Source: Pseudomonadota bacterium (GTDB lineage: Bacteria; Pseudomonadota; Alphaproteobacteria; Sphingomonadales; Sphingomonadaceae). From it: a stretch of DNA of 5,231 nucleotides. The notes beneath the pieces are model-generated. The model did no database searches and was not told the DNA's origin. It was given only the letters and a program-made list of their open reading frames with translations. The stretch lies in assembly GCA_023417515.1 (NCBI GenBank), contig JAEZFL010000079.1, positions 1-5,231 on the forward strand. Direction: 5' to 3'. Positions 1 to 4,844 of the stretch are shown one piece after another. Both the position numbers and the translations under genes were made by a program. Each line of letters begins with the position of its first letter. Position 1 is the stretch's first letter.

Positions 1-352
1 CAACGGCGCTGCCGCAACGCGCACCGCGGCCGCCACCAATCGCAGCTCGGCCCGCGCCCAGAGTCCGGCGCAACGCCATCCGGCGCGCATCTGGGTCCAG
101 ATCGCGACGGCCGCGCGCAGCGCTCTCCCCGGCGAATATGCCCGCCTCCGCCGGATCGCGCCGGACGTGCTGCGCGGCCGCAACGCCTTCACCGCGCCGT
201 CGGGCAGCAGCGGCCGGCTGCTGGTCGGGCCGTTCGCCAATCGGGCCGATGCGCAGGCCTTCATCAACCGCCTGGGCCGGGAGGATATCGACGCCTTCGC
301 CTGGTCCAGCACCGCCGGCCAGGAAGTCGCGCAGGTCCCAGCCGGGCGATGA
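1..352 (+). CDS. SPOR-domain protein, C-terminal part (5' end outside window)
   Basis: The frame is open from the left edge (first full codon at base 2) to TGA at 350-352, giving 116 visible residues. Visible residues 1-28 are a low-complexity Ala/Arg/Ser/Gln linker. Residues 29-105 look like a SPOR fold: a first strand RIWVQIATA, a helix rich in Leu/Arg, then GRLLVGPFANRADAQAFINRL, which is the typical second half (strand, G-P-F turn, helix), and a last strand DAFAW. SPOR domains bind denuded glycan strands at the division septum, so the protein is probably periplasmic or membrane-anchored. The N-terminal part, which would show a signal peptide, TPR/Sel1 repeats or a membrane anchor, lies outside the window. 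Its stop overlaps the dgt start (ATGA), which suggests co-transcription and translational coupling. The SPOR call is fairly secure; the full architecture is unknown. Confidence 0.85.
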   Translation, partial: NGAAATRTAAATNRSSARAQSPAQRHPARIWVQIATAARSALPGEYARLRRIAPDVLRGRNAFTAPSGSSGRLLVGPFANRADAQAFINRLGREDIDAFAWSSTAGQEVAQVPAGR

Positions 353-1509
353 ACCTCGCTCCCTACGGCTGCGACCCAGCGCGCAGCCGCGGCCGGCGTC
401 ATGAGGAGGACACCGGGGCGCAGCGCGGCCCGCGCGACGCCTTCCAGCGCGACCGCGACCGGATCATCCACTCCGTCCCGTTCCGCCGCCTGCGCGGCAA
501 GACCCAGGTGTTCGTCGCTCCGGACGGCGACCATTTCCGCGTGCGCCTCACCCACAGCATGGAGGTCGCCCAGATCGGGCGGGCGGTGGCGCGGGTGCTC
601 GGCATCAACGAGGATCTGACCGAGGCCCTGTGCCTCGCCCACGACATCGGCCATCCGCCGTTCGGCCATGCCGGCGAGGACGCGATCGACGCCGCGATGG
701 CGCCGGCGGGCGGCTTCGATCACAACGCTCACACGCTTCGCCTGCTGACCAGGATCGAGACGCCCTATCCGACCTTCGCCGGCTACAATCTGACGTGGGA
801 GACGCTGGAGGGGCTGGCCAAGCATAACGGCCCGGTCGAGGAGCCGAGCTGGGCGCTGGAGGAGGTGAATTCGGGCTTCGACCTCGACCTCGCGAGCTGG
901 CCGAGCCTGGAAGCGCAGGTCGCGGCGCTCGCCGACGACATCGCCTATGACAATCACGACATCGACGACGGCCTGCGCGCGGGGCTGTTCAGTCTGGACG
1001 ATGTGCTGGAGGTCCCGCTGGTCCGCCGCGGCTGGGAGGCGGTTCGGGCGCGCTATCCGGACGTGCCGATCGAGCGGCTGACCGGCGAGCTCGTCCGCCA
1101 CCAGATCGGCGTGATGGTCAACGATCTCCTCACCGAGACAAGCCGCCGCGTCGACGAGGCGCGGCCGGGGAGCCCCGACGACGTCCGCGCTGCGGGCCGA
1201 GCGCTCGCCGCCTTCTCCGCGGAAATGGCCGCCGAGGAACGCGTCCTCAAGCGCTTCCTCTACGCCCGCATGTACGACGCGCCGAAGGTCAAGGCGGTCA
1301 GGGAGCGGGCGCAAGGCGTGATCGGCGCCCTGTTCGCCGCCTATTGCGACGATCCCTCGCGCCTGCCGGAGTCGCGCCGGCGCCCGTCGGACGATCCGGT
1401 CGCGACGTTGCGCGCGATCGGCGACTATGTCGCCGGAATGACCGACCGCTTCGCGATCAAGCGCTACGAAGAGCTGATCGGCCCCGCGGAGCTGCCCGAA
1501 GGCTTCTGA
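349..1509 (+). CDS. dgt: Deoxyguanosinetriphosphate triphosphohydrolase (dGTPase-like, HD domain)
   Basis: 386 residues, the usual length of the shorter alphaproteobacterial dGTPase-like proteins. Such enzymes hydrolyse dGTP (often other dNTPs too) to the deoxynucleoside and triphosphate in the cytoplasm, controlling dNTP pools. The N-terminus has the family signature LAPYGCDPARSRGR (residues 3-16) and then FQRDRDRIIHSVPFRRL (32-48) and KTQVF (51-55). The HD metal site is complete: His69 in RLTHS, His98-Asp99 in AHDIGHPPFGHAGE, and an Asp in ADDIAYDNHD (196 or 197). HNAHTLRLLTRIE (125-137) and GYNLTWETLEG (145-155) are also typical. The C-terminus carries the helical MYDAPKV and MTDRFAIKRYEEL segments. 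ATG 349 was chosen because the conserved N-terminus starts there and it overlaps the upstream stop; the ribosome-binding site is weak, which fits translational coupling. Substrate specificity cannot be read from sequence. No frameshift or missing catalytic residue was seen. Confidence 0.95.
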   Translation: MNLAPYGCDPARSRGRRHEEDTGAQRGPRDAFQRDRDRIIHSVPFRRLRGKTQVFVAPDGDHFRVRLTHSMEVAQIGRAVARVLGINEDLTEALCLAHDIGHPPFGHAGEDAIDAAMAPAGGFDHNAHTLRLLTRIETPYPTFAGYNLTWETLEGLAKHNGPVEEPSWALEEVNSGFDLDLASWPSLEAQVAALADDIAYDNHDIDDGLRAGLFSLDDVLEVPLVRRGWEAVRARYPDVPIERLTGELVRHQIGVMVNDLLTETSRRVDEARPGSPDDVRAAGRALAAFSAEMAAEERVLKRFLYARMYDAPKVKAVRERAQGVIGALFAAYCDDPSRLPESRRRPSDDPVATLRAIGDYVAGMTDRFAIKRYEELIGPAELPEGF

Positions 1510-1540
1510 CGCCGCCGCCGCCGATAGCGCGCCGCGGAAG

Positions 1541-1625
1541 GTCACACGAAAGTCACACCAAAACGCGCTGGCGGCAGCCGGTCTGCGCGGCTCGGCGGAG
1601 CCGTGAAGTTCACGAAGTTCACGAG
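1541..1625. repeat. TCACAC / GTTCACGAA repeat element with central hairpin
   Basis: The left part has two TCACAC units (ggtcacacgaaagtcacacc). The right part has GAAGTTCAC twice in tandem (1605-1622), beginning with the near-palindrome gtgaagttcac (1603-1613). Between them is a stem-loop, cggctc-ggcg-gagccg (1588-1603), extendable to 1586-1605 with one G-U pair. No T-run follows, so it does not look like an intrinsic terminator. From memory, sphingomonad genomes carry many intergenic tracts rich in such GTTCACGAA units, giving spurious HEVHEV-type peptides; that this is a dispersed element is inference from style. The boundaries are approximate. Confidence 0.5.
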
Positions 1626-1800
1626 GTCCCGGGATCTGCGCATGTGCGGAGACGATGGAGACGCCGGATACCGCGAAAGGTCCCCAATGTTCGCATTGCC
1701 CATGAGCCTGCTTGCTCGTGCGGGAGCGGGTGGCGGCGCAGGGCGATGGCGTGGATTCGGCATGCCGCCGAGCAAATCAAACGAAATCCTATTTTGCAAT

Positions 1801-1815
1801 GTTCTTTTTATGTTC
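1801..1815. promoter_or_regulatory. LexA-box-like site, GTTC-N7-GTTC
   Basis: The sequence gttctttttatgttc matches the alphaproteobacterial LexA (SOS) operator consensus GTTC-N7-GTTC exactly, with a T-rich spacer as is usual. It sits in an AT-rich island that contrasts with its GC-rich surroundings, as a promoter region would. Only eight bases are fixed by the consensus, so a chance match in a window this size is not negligible. No recognisable SOS gene (lexA, recA, imuA, imuB, dnaE2) is adjacent. The nearest downstream + strand gene is the putative lipoprotein about 160 bases away, and nothing convincing reads leftward on the minus strand. Confidence 0.45.
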
Positions 1816-1876
1816 TGATGCTGGAGCGCCCACTTTGCGCCCATGCCGGACGCTAGAGGCGCCGCCGACGACGCCG

Positions 1877-1935
1877 AAAACCGGACGTTCGTTCAGCTAG
1901 CCTGGCGATGACTGTTTACGACCCATTGCGGACAT
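1877..1935. repeat. Decayed copies of the TGTCCGC-type repeat arm
   Basis: Two fragments resemble the 29-base arm seen intact at 2335-2363, 2390-2418 and 3009-3037. Bases 1877-1890 (aaaaccggacgttc) resemble the distal half of the arm in the 2390-2418 copy read on the other strand, with one extra C. Bases 1921-1935 (acccattgcggacat) match the distal half of the arm; the proximal half (about 1911-1920) is degenerate. They lie just upstream of the lipoprotein gene, while an intact paired element lies just downstream of it. Individually these are short and could be coincidental; together with the three good copies they are plausible relics. Confidence 0.4.
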
Positions 1936-1974
1936 GCGGTTGCGAGAATGGTCTGCTTATGTGAACCTCGTCCG

Positions 1975-2334
1975 ATGTTCAGGGGAACCGTCTGTCTCTT
2001 AGTTGGCGCGACGTTAGTTCCGAGCTGCGCCGCGCGCCTGAACCATGACTTGCGGCGGGTCGCCGAACGACCTGCTTCGTTCGTCGGTCGCATAGTGCGC
2101 GTATGCTGGGTGACTAACGGGCACGAGGACCACGGTATTTGGCGGTCGGAGTCATCTTGGGAGCGACAAGACAACGCTATTCTTGGGTTTATCCCGGCGC
2201 GTTCCAGAGGCCCGTTCCACGAGCAAACGTGCGTAACGGGCCAAATCGTACGAACCGGCTGCGGCGAGCAGGGCTTAATCTGCATCGACAGAGGAGGCGT
2301 GCCATTTGCGCTACGCGAAGAGCCGACAGCCTAA
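1975..2334 (+). CDS. Small putative secreted lipoprotein, family not recognised
   Basis: From ATG 1975 the product is 119 residues. It begins with a short signal-peptide-like stretch, MFRGTVCLLVGATLVPSC, whose Cys18 sits in a lipobox-like LVPSC (Pro at -2 is not ideal), suggesting a lipid-anchored protein facing the periplasm. The rest is soluble and probably beta-rich, with four more cysteines (44, 86, 96, 103) that could form disulfides. It contains two similar segments, VGRIVRVC and TGQIVRTGC, about 50 residues apart, hinting at a repeated strand unit or an OB-like barrel. An in-frame ATG at 1948 would add nine residues; neither start has a good ribosome-binding site, and 1975 was chosen because it gives the cleaner signal peptide. 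Codons that are rare in dgt and argS (TTA, ATA, AGA, CTA) recur, suggesting an acquired gene. Repeat arms lie on both sides. No function is assigned; it could be a non-expressed orphan frame. Confidence 0.55.
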   Translation: MFRGTVCLLVGATLVPSCAARLNHDLRRVAERPASFVGRIVRVCWVTNGHEDHGIWRSESSWERQDNAILGFIPARSRGPFHEQTCVTGQIVRTGCGEQGLICIDRGGVPFALREEPTA

Positions 2335-2418
2335 TGTCCGCTTTCCACCCCAAGCGGACATTCCGTGCGGGCGCCCGCGAGATTCAGACGAACGTCCGTT
2401 TTGGGTGGAAAGCGGACA
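2335..2418. repeat. 84-bp composite inverted repeat (TGTCCGC arms)
   Basis: The two 29-base arms (2335-2363 and 2390-2418) are reverse complements with 26 of 29 positions matching; both outer ends read tgtccgctttccaccc on their own strand. Each arm also folds on itself: the left one has a perfect 8-base pair, tgtccgct and agcggaca, separated by 10 bases, and the right has gtccg and cggac. The 26-base centre contains the perfect 12-base palindrome gcgggcgcccgc (2367-2378). The element starts at the base after the lipoprotein stop codon, so the folded transcript could act as a 3' stabiliser or attenuator, although there is no T-run. From memory, similar arms are common in sphingomonads and Bradyrhizobium and give spurious peptides such as MSAFHPKRTF and NVRFGWKAD when translated. 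It looks like a REP- or MITE-like dispersed element; no transposase is present. Confidence 0.8.
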
Positions 2419-2423
2419 CTCCC

Positions 2424-2576
2424 TCAGATGAAGGGACGACCAGTATCTTCCTCGTAGTCGTAGACATTCCACGGTGGCGGAAGGTCGGGAAGCCGCGCCT
2501 CGAAGCAGGCAATGTGGCACCACCACGTCTTGGTCACTTCGCGCCGGGTGCCGATGGCATTGCGGTGACAGTGCAC
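2424..2576 (-). pseudogene. Truncated C-terminal remnant of an unrecognised minus-strand gene
   Basis: On the minus strand a frame runs from GTG (2576-2574) to TGA (2426-2424), encoding 50 residues. It is short, but from residue 5 onward it reads like real protein: RREVTKTWWCHIACFEARLP (residues 11-30) followed by a Pro-rich and acidic tail containing PPPWNVYDYEEDTG. Third positions are strongly G/C, unlike the surrounding repeats, which supports coding origin. The WWCHIACF segment resembles the second half of a small zinc-binding module (C-H-x2-C followed by F), whose partner cysteines would lie upstream. Upstream of residue 4 (2563 onward) the sequence becomes the TGTCACCG repeat and an in-frame TAA follows, so the 5' part is missing. 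I infer that a repeat insertion or deletion removed the N-terminal coding part. The family is not identified, and a tiny intact gene starting at GTG cannot be excluded but lacks a visible ribosome-binding site. Confidence 0.5.
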
Positions 2577-2623
2577 TTAATTTTCGGGTCGATTCGACGA
2601 TGGAATAAAGTGCACTGTCACCG
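2563..2623. repeat. Long hairpin of the TGTCACCG repeat family
   Basis: The sequence cggtgacagtgcactt (2563-2578) has its exact reverse complement at 2608-2623. After one mismatch the pairing continues inward for a few more bases, and the loop region holds a smaller palindrome, gtcgattcgac (2588-2598). The whole can fold as a nested stem-loop of about 60 bases. It has the form of a REP/BIME-type element. Its left edge coincides with the point where the minus-strand coding remnant loses its protein-like character. Confidence 0.75.
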
Positions 2624-2661
2624 AATTTGACGATGGAATAAAGTGCACCGTCACCGAATTT
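2596..2661. repeat. 33-bp tandem duplication, two copies
   Basis: Bases 2596-2628 and 2629-2661 are head-to-tail copies differing at one position (T2616 versus C2649). Each unit runs from gacgatggaataaagtgcac to the tail gtcaccgaattt. The first copy forms the right arm of the hairpin at 2563-2623, so the duplication extends an existing repeat. A further partial unit, tgtcaccgaatttt, follows at 2671-2684. The near-identity suggests a recent slippage or duplication event. Confidence 0.85.
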
Positions 2662-2720
2662 TCCGAATTTTGTCACCGAATTTTGGCGGCTTGAGAGGCG
2701 CTCTGCTGAAAATCAGTGCA

Positions 2721-2752
2721 CTGTCACCGTAATCCGCTGTCACCGTAATCCG
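2721..2752. repeat. 16-bp perfect tandem repeat CTGTCACCGTAATCCG
   Basis: Two identical 16-base units, ctgtcaccgtaatccg, lie at 2721-2736 and 2737-2752, just upstream of the small membrane protein gene. The first overlaps the 10-base palindrome cagtgcactg (2714-2723). The shared core TGTCACCG links it to the 2563-2678 repeats, with the tail changed from AATTT to TAATCCG. It could be a regulatory repeat for the gene at 2772, but the family resemblance to the other copies favours a dispersed repeat. Confidence 0.85.
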
Positions 2753-2760
2753 AAACCAAA

Positions 2761-2766
2761 AGGGGG
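2761..2766 (+). promoter_or_regulatory. Ribosome-binding site of the small membrane protein gene
   Basis: AGGGGG lies five bases before ATG 2772. It is one of the clearer Shine-Dalgarno-like sites in the window and is the main support for that start codon. Confidence 0.55.
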
Positions 2767-2771
2767 CGCCG

Positions 2772-2978
2772 ATGACTGAGGATGCTCGAAACTCCCTGAT
2801 CGCGCTCGTCAGCGTGCTTGCGATCTTCGGTTCGCTCTATCTCTTTATGTGGCTCATGCCGAACGACGTCCGGCTGCCCAGTTGGGTCGGCTTCCTCAGT
2901 CTTCCTCTGCTGCTGTTCATCCATCTGGTGCGATGGCTGGTCAGACAGCGCCGACGGGGGGTCGGCCGACCGGGCTGA
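2772..2978 (+). CDS. Small two-helix membrane protein, function unknown
   Basis: 68 residues. The N-terminus MTEDARNS is polar, followed by a first hydrophobic helix at about residues 9-29 (LIALVSVLAIFGSLYLFMWLM), a short polar loop containing PNDVRLPSW, a second helix at about 38-57, and a basic tail RQRRRGVGRPG. The positive tail predicts both ends in the cytoplasm with the loop in the periplasm. An AGGGGG site precedes the ATG. The clean two-helix layout with correct charge bias argues for a real gene. It sits between two repeat tracts, 132 bases before argS on the same strand, and may share transcription with argS. I do not recognise a family; candidates such as toxin-antitoxin peptides or small envelope-stress proteins cannot be distinguished. 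Confidence 0.6.
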   Translation: MTEDARNSLIALVSVLAIFGSLYLFMWLMPNDVRLPSWVGFLSLPLLLFIHLVRWLVRQRRRGVGRPG

Positions 2979-3008
2979 GGGGACAACCCGCTTTCCGCTC
3001 TTCGGCCG

Positions 3009-3037
3009 TGTCCGCTTTCCACCTATTGCGGACGTTC
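3009..3037. repeat. Solo copy of the TGTCCGC repeat arm
   Basis: Bases 3009-3037 match the 29-base arm at 2335-2363 at 24 of 29 positions: the first 15 bases are identical, then four differ (tatt for ccaa), then gcggac is shared. The arm again pairs on itself, with gtccgc and gcggac enclosing a 12-base loop. No partner arm lies nearby. It is about 75 bases upstream of the argS start, so it may lie within or near the argS promoter or leader. Confidence 0.7.
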
Positions 3038-3049
3038 AGTCAGCCCCGC

Positions 3050-3076
3050 TTCAAATCCGCCCCCACCTCCGCTACA
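3050..3076 (+). promoter_or_regulatory. Tentative argS promoter
   Basis: gctaca (3071-3076) resembles the relaxed -10 elements seen before sphingomonad genes. A weak -35-like ttcaaa lies at 3050-3055, with a short 15-base spacer. It fits a need for argS to have its own promoter after the 1.6-kb interval, but the match is poor and transcription from upstream is equally possible. Confidence 0.2.
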
Positions 3077-3110
3077 GCGCCGCCTTTCCCGATAGGCTGG
3101 ACCCAGACAA

Positions 3111-4844
3111 GTGACCCTTTACGCCCGCTTTGCCGCGCATCTCGATGACGTGCTCGATGCCCTCGTTACGGAGGGGCAGCTGCCGGCGGGGCTGGAGCGA
3201 GGGGCGGTGGCGGTGGAGCCGCCGCGGGACCCCTCGCATGGCGACCTTGCGACCAATGCGGCGATGGTGCTGGCCAAGCGGGCGGGGACCAATCCGCGGG
3301 CGCTGGCCGGGCTGATCGCGCCGAAGCTGGAGGCGCTGGCGGAGGTCGAGGCGGCGGAGATTGCCGGGCCGGGCTTCATCAACCTGCGGCTCGCGCCGGA
3401 CGTGTGGCAGGAGGAGCTTGGGACCATCCTCGCGGAGGGTGAGGGCTATGGCCGCTCCACCATGGGGCAGGGGCAAAGGGTCAATGTCGAATATGTCTCG
3501 GCCAACCCGACGGGCCCGATGCATATGGGCCATTGCCGCGGGGCGGTGGTCGGCGATGCGCTCGCGTCGCTGCTCGAACATGCCGGCTATGCCGTCACCC
3601 GCGAATATTATGTCAACGACGCGGGCGGCCAGGTCGACGTGCTCGCCCGCTCGGCGCACCTTCGCTACCGCGAGGCGCTCGGCGAGGATATCGGCGAGAT
3701 TCCGGAAGGGCTCTATCCCGGCGACTATTTGAAGCCGGTCGGAATCGTGCTCGCGAAGGAGCATGGCGACCGCTTCGTCGGCGCGCCCGAGAGCGAGTGG
3801 CTGGCCTTGTTCCGCAAGACGGCGGTCGCGGCGATGCTCGAGATGATCAAGGCGGACCTCGCCTTGCTCGGAATCCATCACGACGTCTTCGCGTCCGAGG
3901 CTGAAGTGCAGGCGGCCGGCAAGCCAGATGCGGCCGAGGCGACCTTGCGCGCGCGCGGCCTCGTCTATGAAGGCGAGCTGGAGCGGCCGAAGAGCCTCGA
4001 CCCCCATGACGAGTGGGAGCCGGTCGAGCTCACCCTGTTCCGCTCCACCCAGTTTGGCGACGACCAGGACAGGCCCCTCAAGAAGTCCGACGGAAGCTGG
4101 ACCTATTTCGGCGCGGACATGGCCTATCATTACCAGAAGGCCCAGAATGCCGACCAGCTCGTCAATATCTGGGGCGCCGACCACACCGGCACGGTCAAGC
4201 GGATCAAGGCGGCGGTCGCGGCGCTGACCGAGAACAAGGTCCCGCTCGACATCAAGATCGTCCAGATGGTGCGGCTGCTACGCGCCGGCGAGCCGGTGAA
4301 GATGTCGAAGCGCGCGGGCAATTTCGTCACTCTCGCCGACGTCGTGAACGAGGTCGGCAAGGACGTGGTTCGGTTTACGATGCTGACCCGCAAGGCCGAC
4401 GCCCAGATGGACTTCGATTTTGCGAAAGTGGTCGAGGCGTCGAAGGACAATCCGGTCTTCTACGTGCAGTACGCCCATGCGCGGATCCGCTCGCTCCACC
4501 GCAAGGTGGCGACGGAGGTTCCGGATTTGCCGGAGACGGCGGACCTCTCCCTTCTCGACGAGGACGAGCTGGCGCTGGTCAAGCTCGCCGCGCAGTTCCC
4601 GCGCGTGGTCGAGGGCGCGGCCGACGCGCACGAGCCGCACCGGGTCGCCTTCTACCTCCATGACCTCGCCGCGGCGTTCCACGCGCAGTGGAACAAGGGT
4701 AATGACGACCCGGCGAGGCGTTTCCTTGTGGCACAGGATCCGGCGCTGACCCGGGCGCGGCTGGAACTCGCCGCCGGGATCGGGCAGATAATCCGCAACG
4801 GCCTCAGCATCATGGGAGTGGCCGCGGCCGAGGAGATGGCGTGA
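3111..4844 (+). CDS. argS: Arginyl-tRNA synthetase
   Basis: 577 residues, normal for a bacterial class I arginyl-tRNA synthetase, which joins arginine to tRNA-Arg using ATP in the cytoplasm. The N-terminal tRNA D-loop-recognition domain (about 1-95) has RDPSHGDLATNAAMVLAK (39-56) and GPGFINLRL (86-94). The catalytic Rossmann domain opens with VNVEYVSANPTGPMHMGH (124-141), holding the HIGH-type motif as HMGH at 138-141. Further on are YYVNDAGGQ (166-174), GADMAYHYQKA (334-344), the WGADHTG motif (354-360) and KMSK at 397-400. The anticodon-binding DALR domain starts near FYVQYAHARIRSL (450-462) and runs to the end. GTG 3111 was chosen because MTLYARFAAHLD is the expected N-terminus; no strong ribosome-binding site precedes it. 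Its stop overlaps the next start (TGATG). Upstream it is separated from dgt by repeats and two small genes. No key residue is missing. Confidence 0.97.
   Translation: MTLYARFAAHLDDVLDALVTEGQLPAGLERGAVAVEPPRDPSHGDLATNAAMVLAKRAGTNPRALAGLIAPKLEALAEVEAAEIAGPGFINLRLAPDVWQEELGTILAEGEGYGRSTMGQGQRVNVEYVSANPTGPMHMGHCRGAVVGDALASLLEHAGYAVTREYYVNDAGGQVDVLARSAHLRYREALGEDIGEIPEGLYPGDYLKPVGIVLAKEHGDRFVGAPESEWLALFRKTAVAAMLEMIKADLALLGIHHDVFASEAEVQAAGKPDAAEATLRARGLVYEGELERPKSLDPHDEWEPVELTLFRSTQFGDDQDRPLKKSDGSWTYFGADMAYHYQKAQNADQLVNIWGADHTGTVKRIKAAVAALTENKVPLDIKIVQMVRLLRAGEPVKMSKRAGNFVTLADVVNEVGKDVVRFTMLTRKADAQMDFDFAKVVEASKDNPVFYVQYAHARIRSLHRKVATEVPDLPETADLSLLDEDELALVKLAAQFPRVVEGAADAHEPHRVAFYLHDLAAAFHAQWNKGNDDPARRFLVAQDPALTRARLELAAGIGQIIRNGLSIMGVAAAEEMA
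4831..4835 (+). promoter_or_regulatory. Ribosome-binding site inside the argS 3' end
   Basis: AGGAG lies eight bases before ATG 4844, within the last codons of argS. With the TGATG overlap it fixes the start of the downstream SPOR-type gene and indicates coupled translation. Confidence 0.7.

Larger units (their letters stand above)
1510..1974. other. Gene-free stretch between dgt and the small lipoprotein gene
   Basis: I find no convincing gene in these 465 bases. Short open frames exist in several phases on both strands, but their translations are low-complexity or change character at repeat boundaries (for example the HEVHEV and KFTKFT runs from the GTTCACGAA repeat). The stretch holds a hairpin-containing repeat (about 1541-1625), an AT-rich patch around 1775-1816 carrying a LexA-box-like site, and two decayed copies of the TGTCCGC-type repeat arm (1877-1935). 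No hairpin followed by a T-run was seen after dgt, so no intrinsic terminator is called. The composition is mixed: very GC-rich up to about 1760, then AT-rich, then GC-rich again. Confidence 0.6.

Noticed and set aside
1588..1603. Intrinsic terminator for dgt
   Set aside because: The stem-loop is only six pairs and is followed by gtgaagttcac, not by a T-run.
1542..1844. 100-residue minus-strand frame reading away from the LexA-like box
   Set aside because: It was considered as an SOS gene because of its position, but it has a Pro/Arg-rich middle, ends in translated GTTCACGAA repeat (VNFVNFT), and starts upstream of the operator relative to its own direction. No resemblance to LexA, ImuA or RecA was seen.
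1893..2285. 130-residue minus-strand frame opposite the lipoprotein gene
   Set aside because: It has no signal peptide, domain or ribosome-binding site, and its opposite strand gives a more coherent product.
2139..2630. 163-residue + strand frame overlapping the lipoprotein gene
   Set aside because: It is out of phase with the better-supported lipoprotein frame and its second half is translated repeat arms (SAFHPKRTF, NVRFGWKAD).
2311..2676. 121-residue minus-strand frame spanning the repeats
   Set aside because: Its translation repeats FGD-ALYSIV from the 33-base tandem and ends with MSAWGGKRTLG from the inverted-repeat arm. It crosses three distinct repeat units and overlaps the better remnant frame, so it is a product of repeats.
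2563..2752. Possible CRISPR array
   Set aside because: The repeats are direct and inverted, of different unit lengths, without regular unique spacers, and no cas gene is present.
3072..4184. 370-residue open frame on the minus strand
   Set aside because: It lies antisense to argS, which has every family motif on the + strand. Long antisense frames are expected in GC-rich genes; the translation is Arg/Leu/Gly-rich with no recognisable motif.
4013..4663. 216-residue + strand open frame in another phase
   Set aside because: It is a phase shadow inside argS, with Arg/Gly-rich low-complexity translation typical of a wrong frame in high-GC coding DNA.
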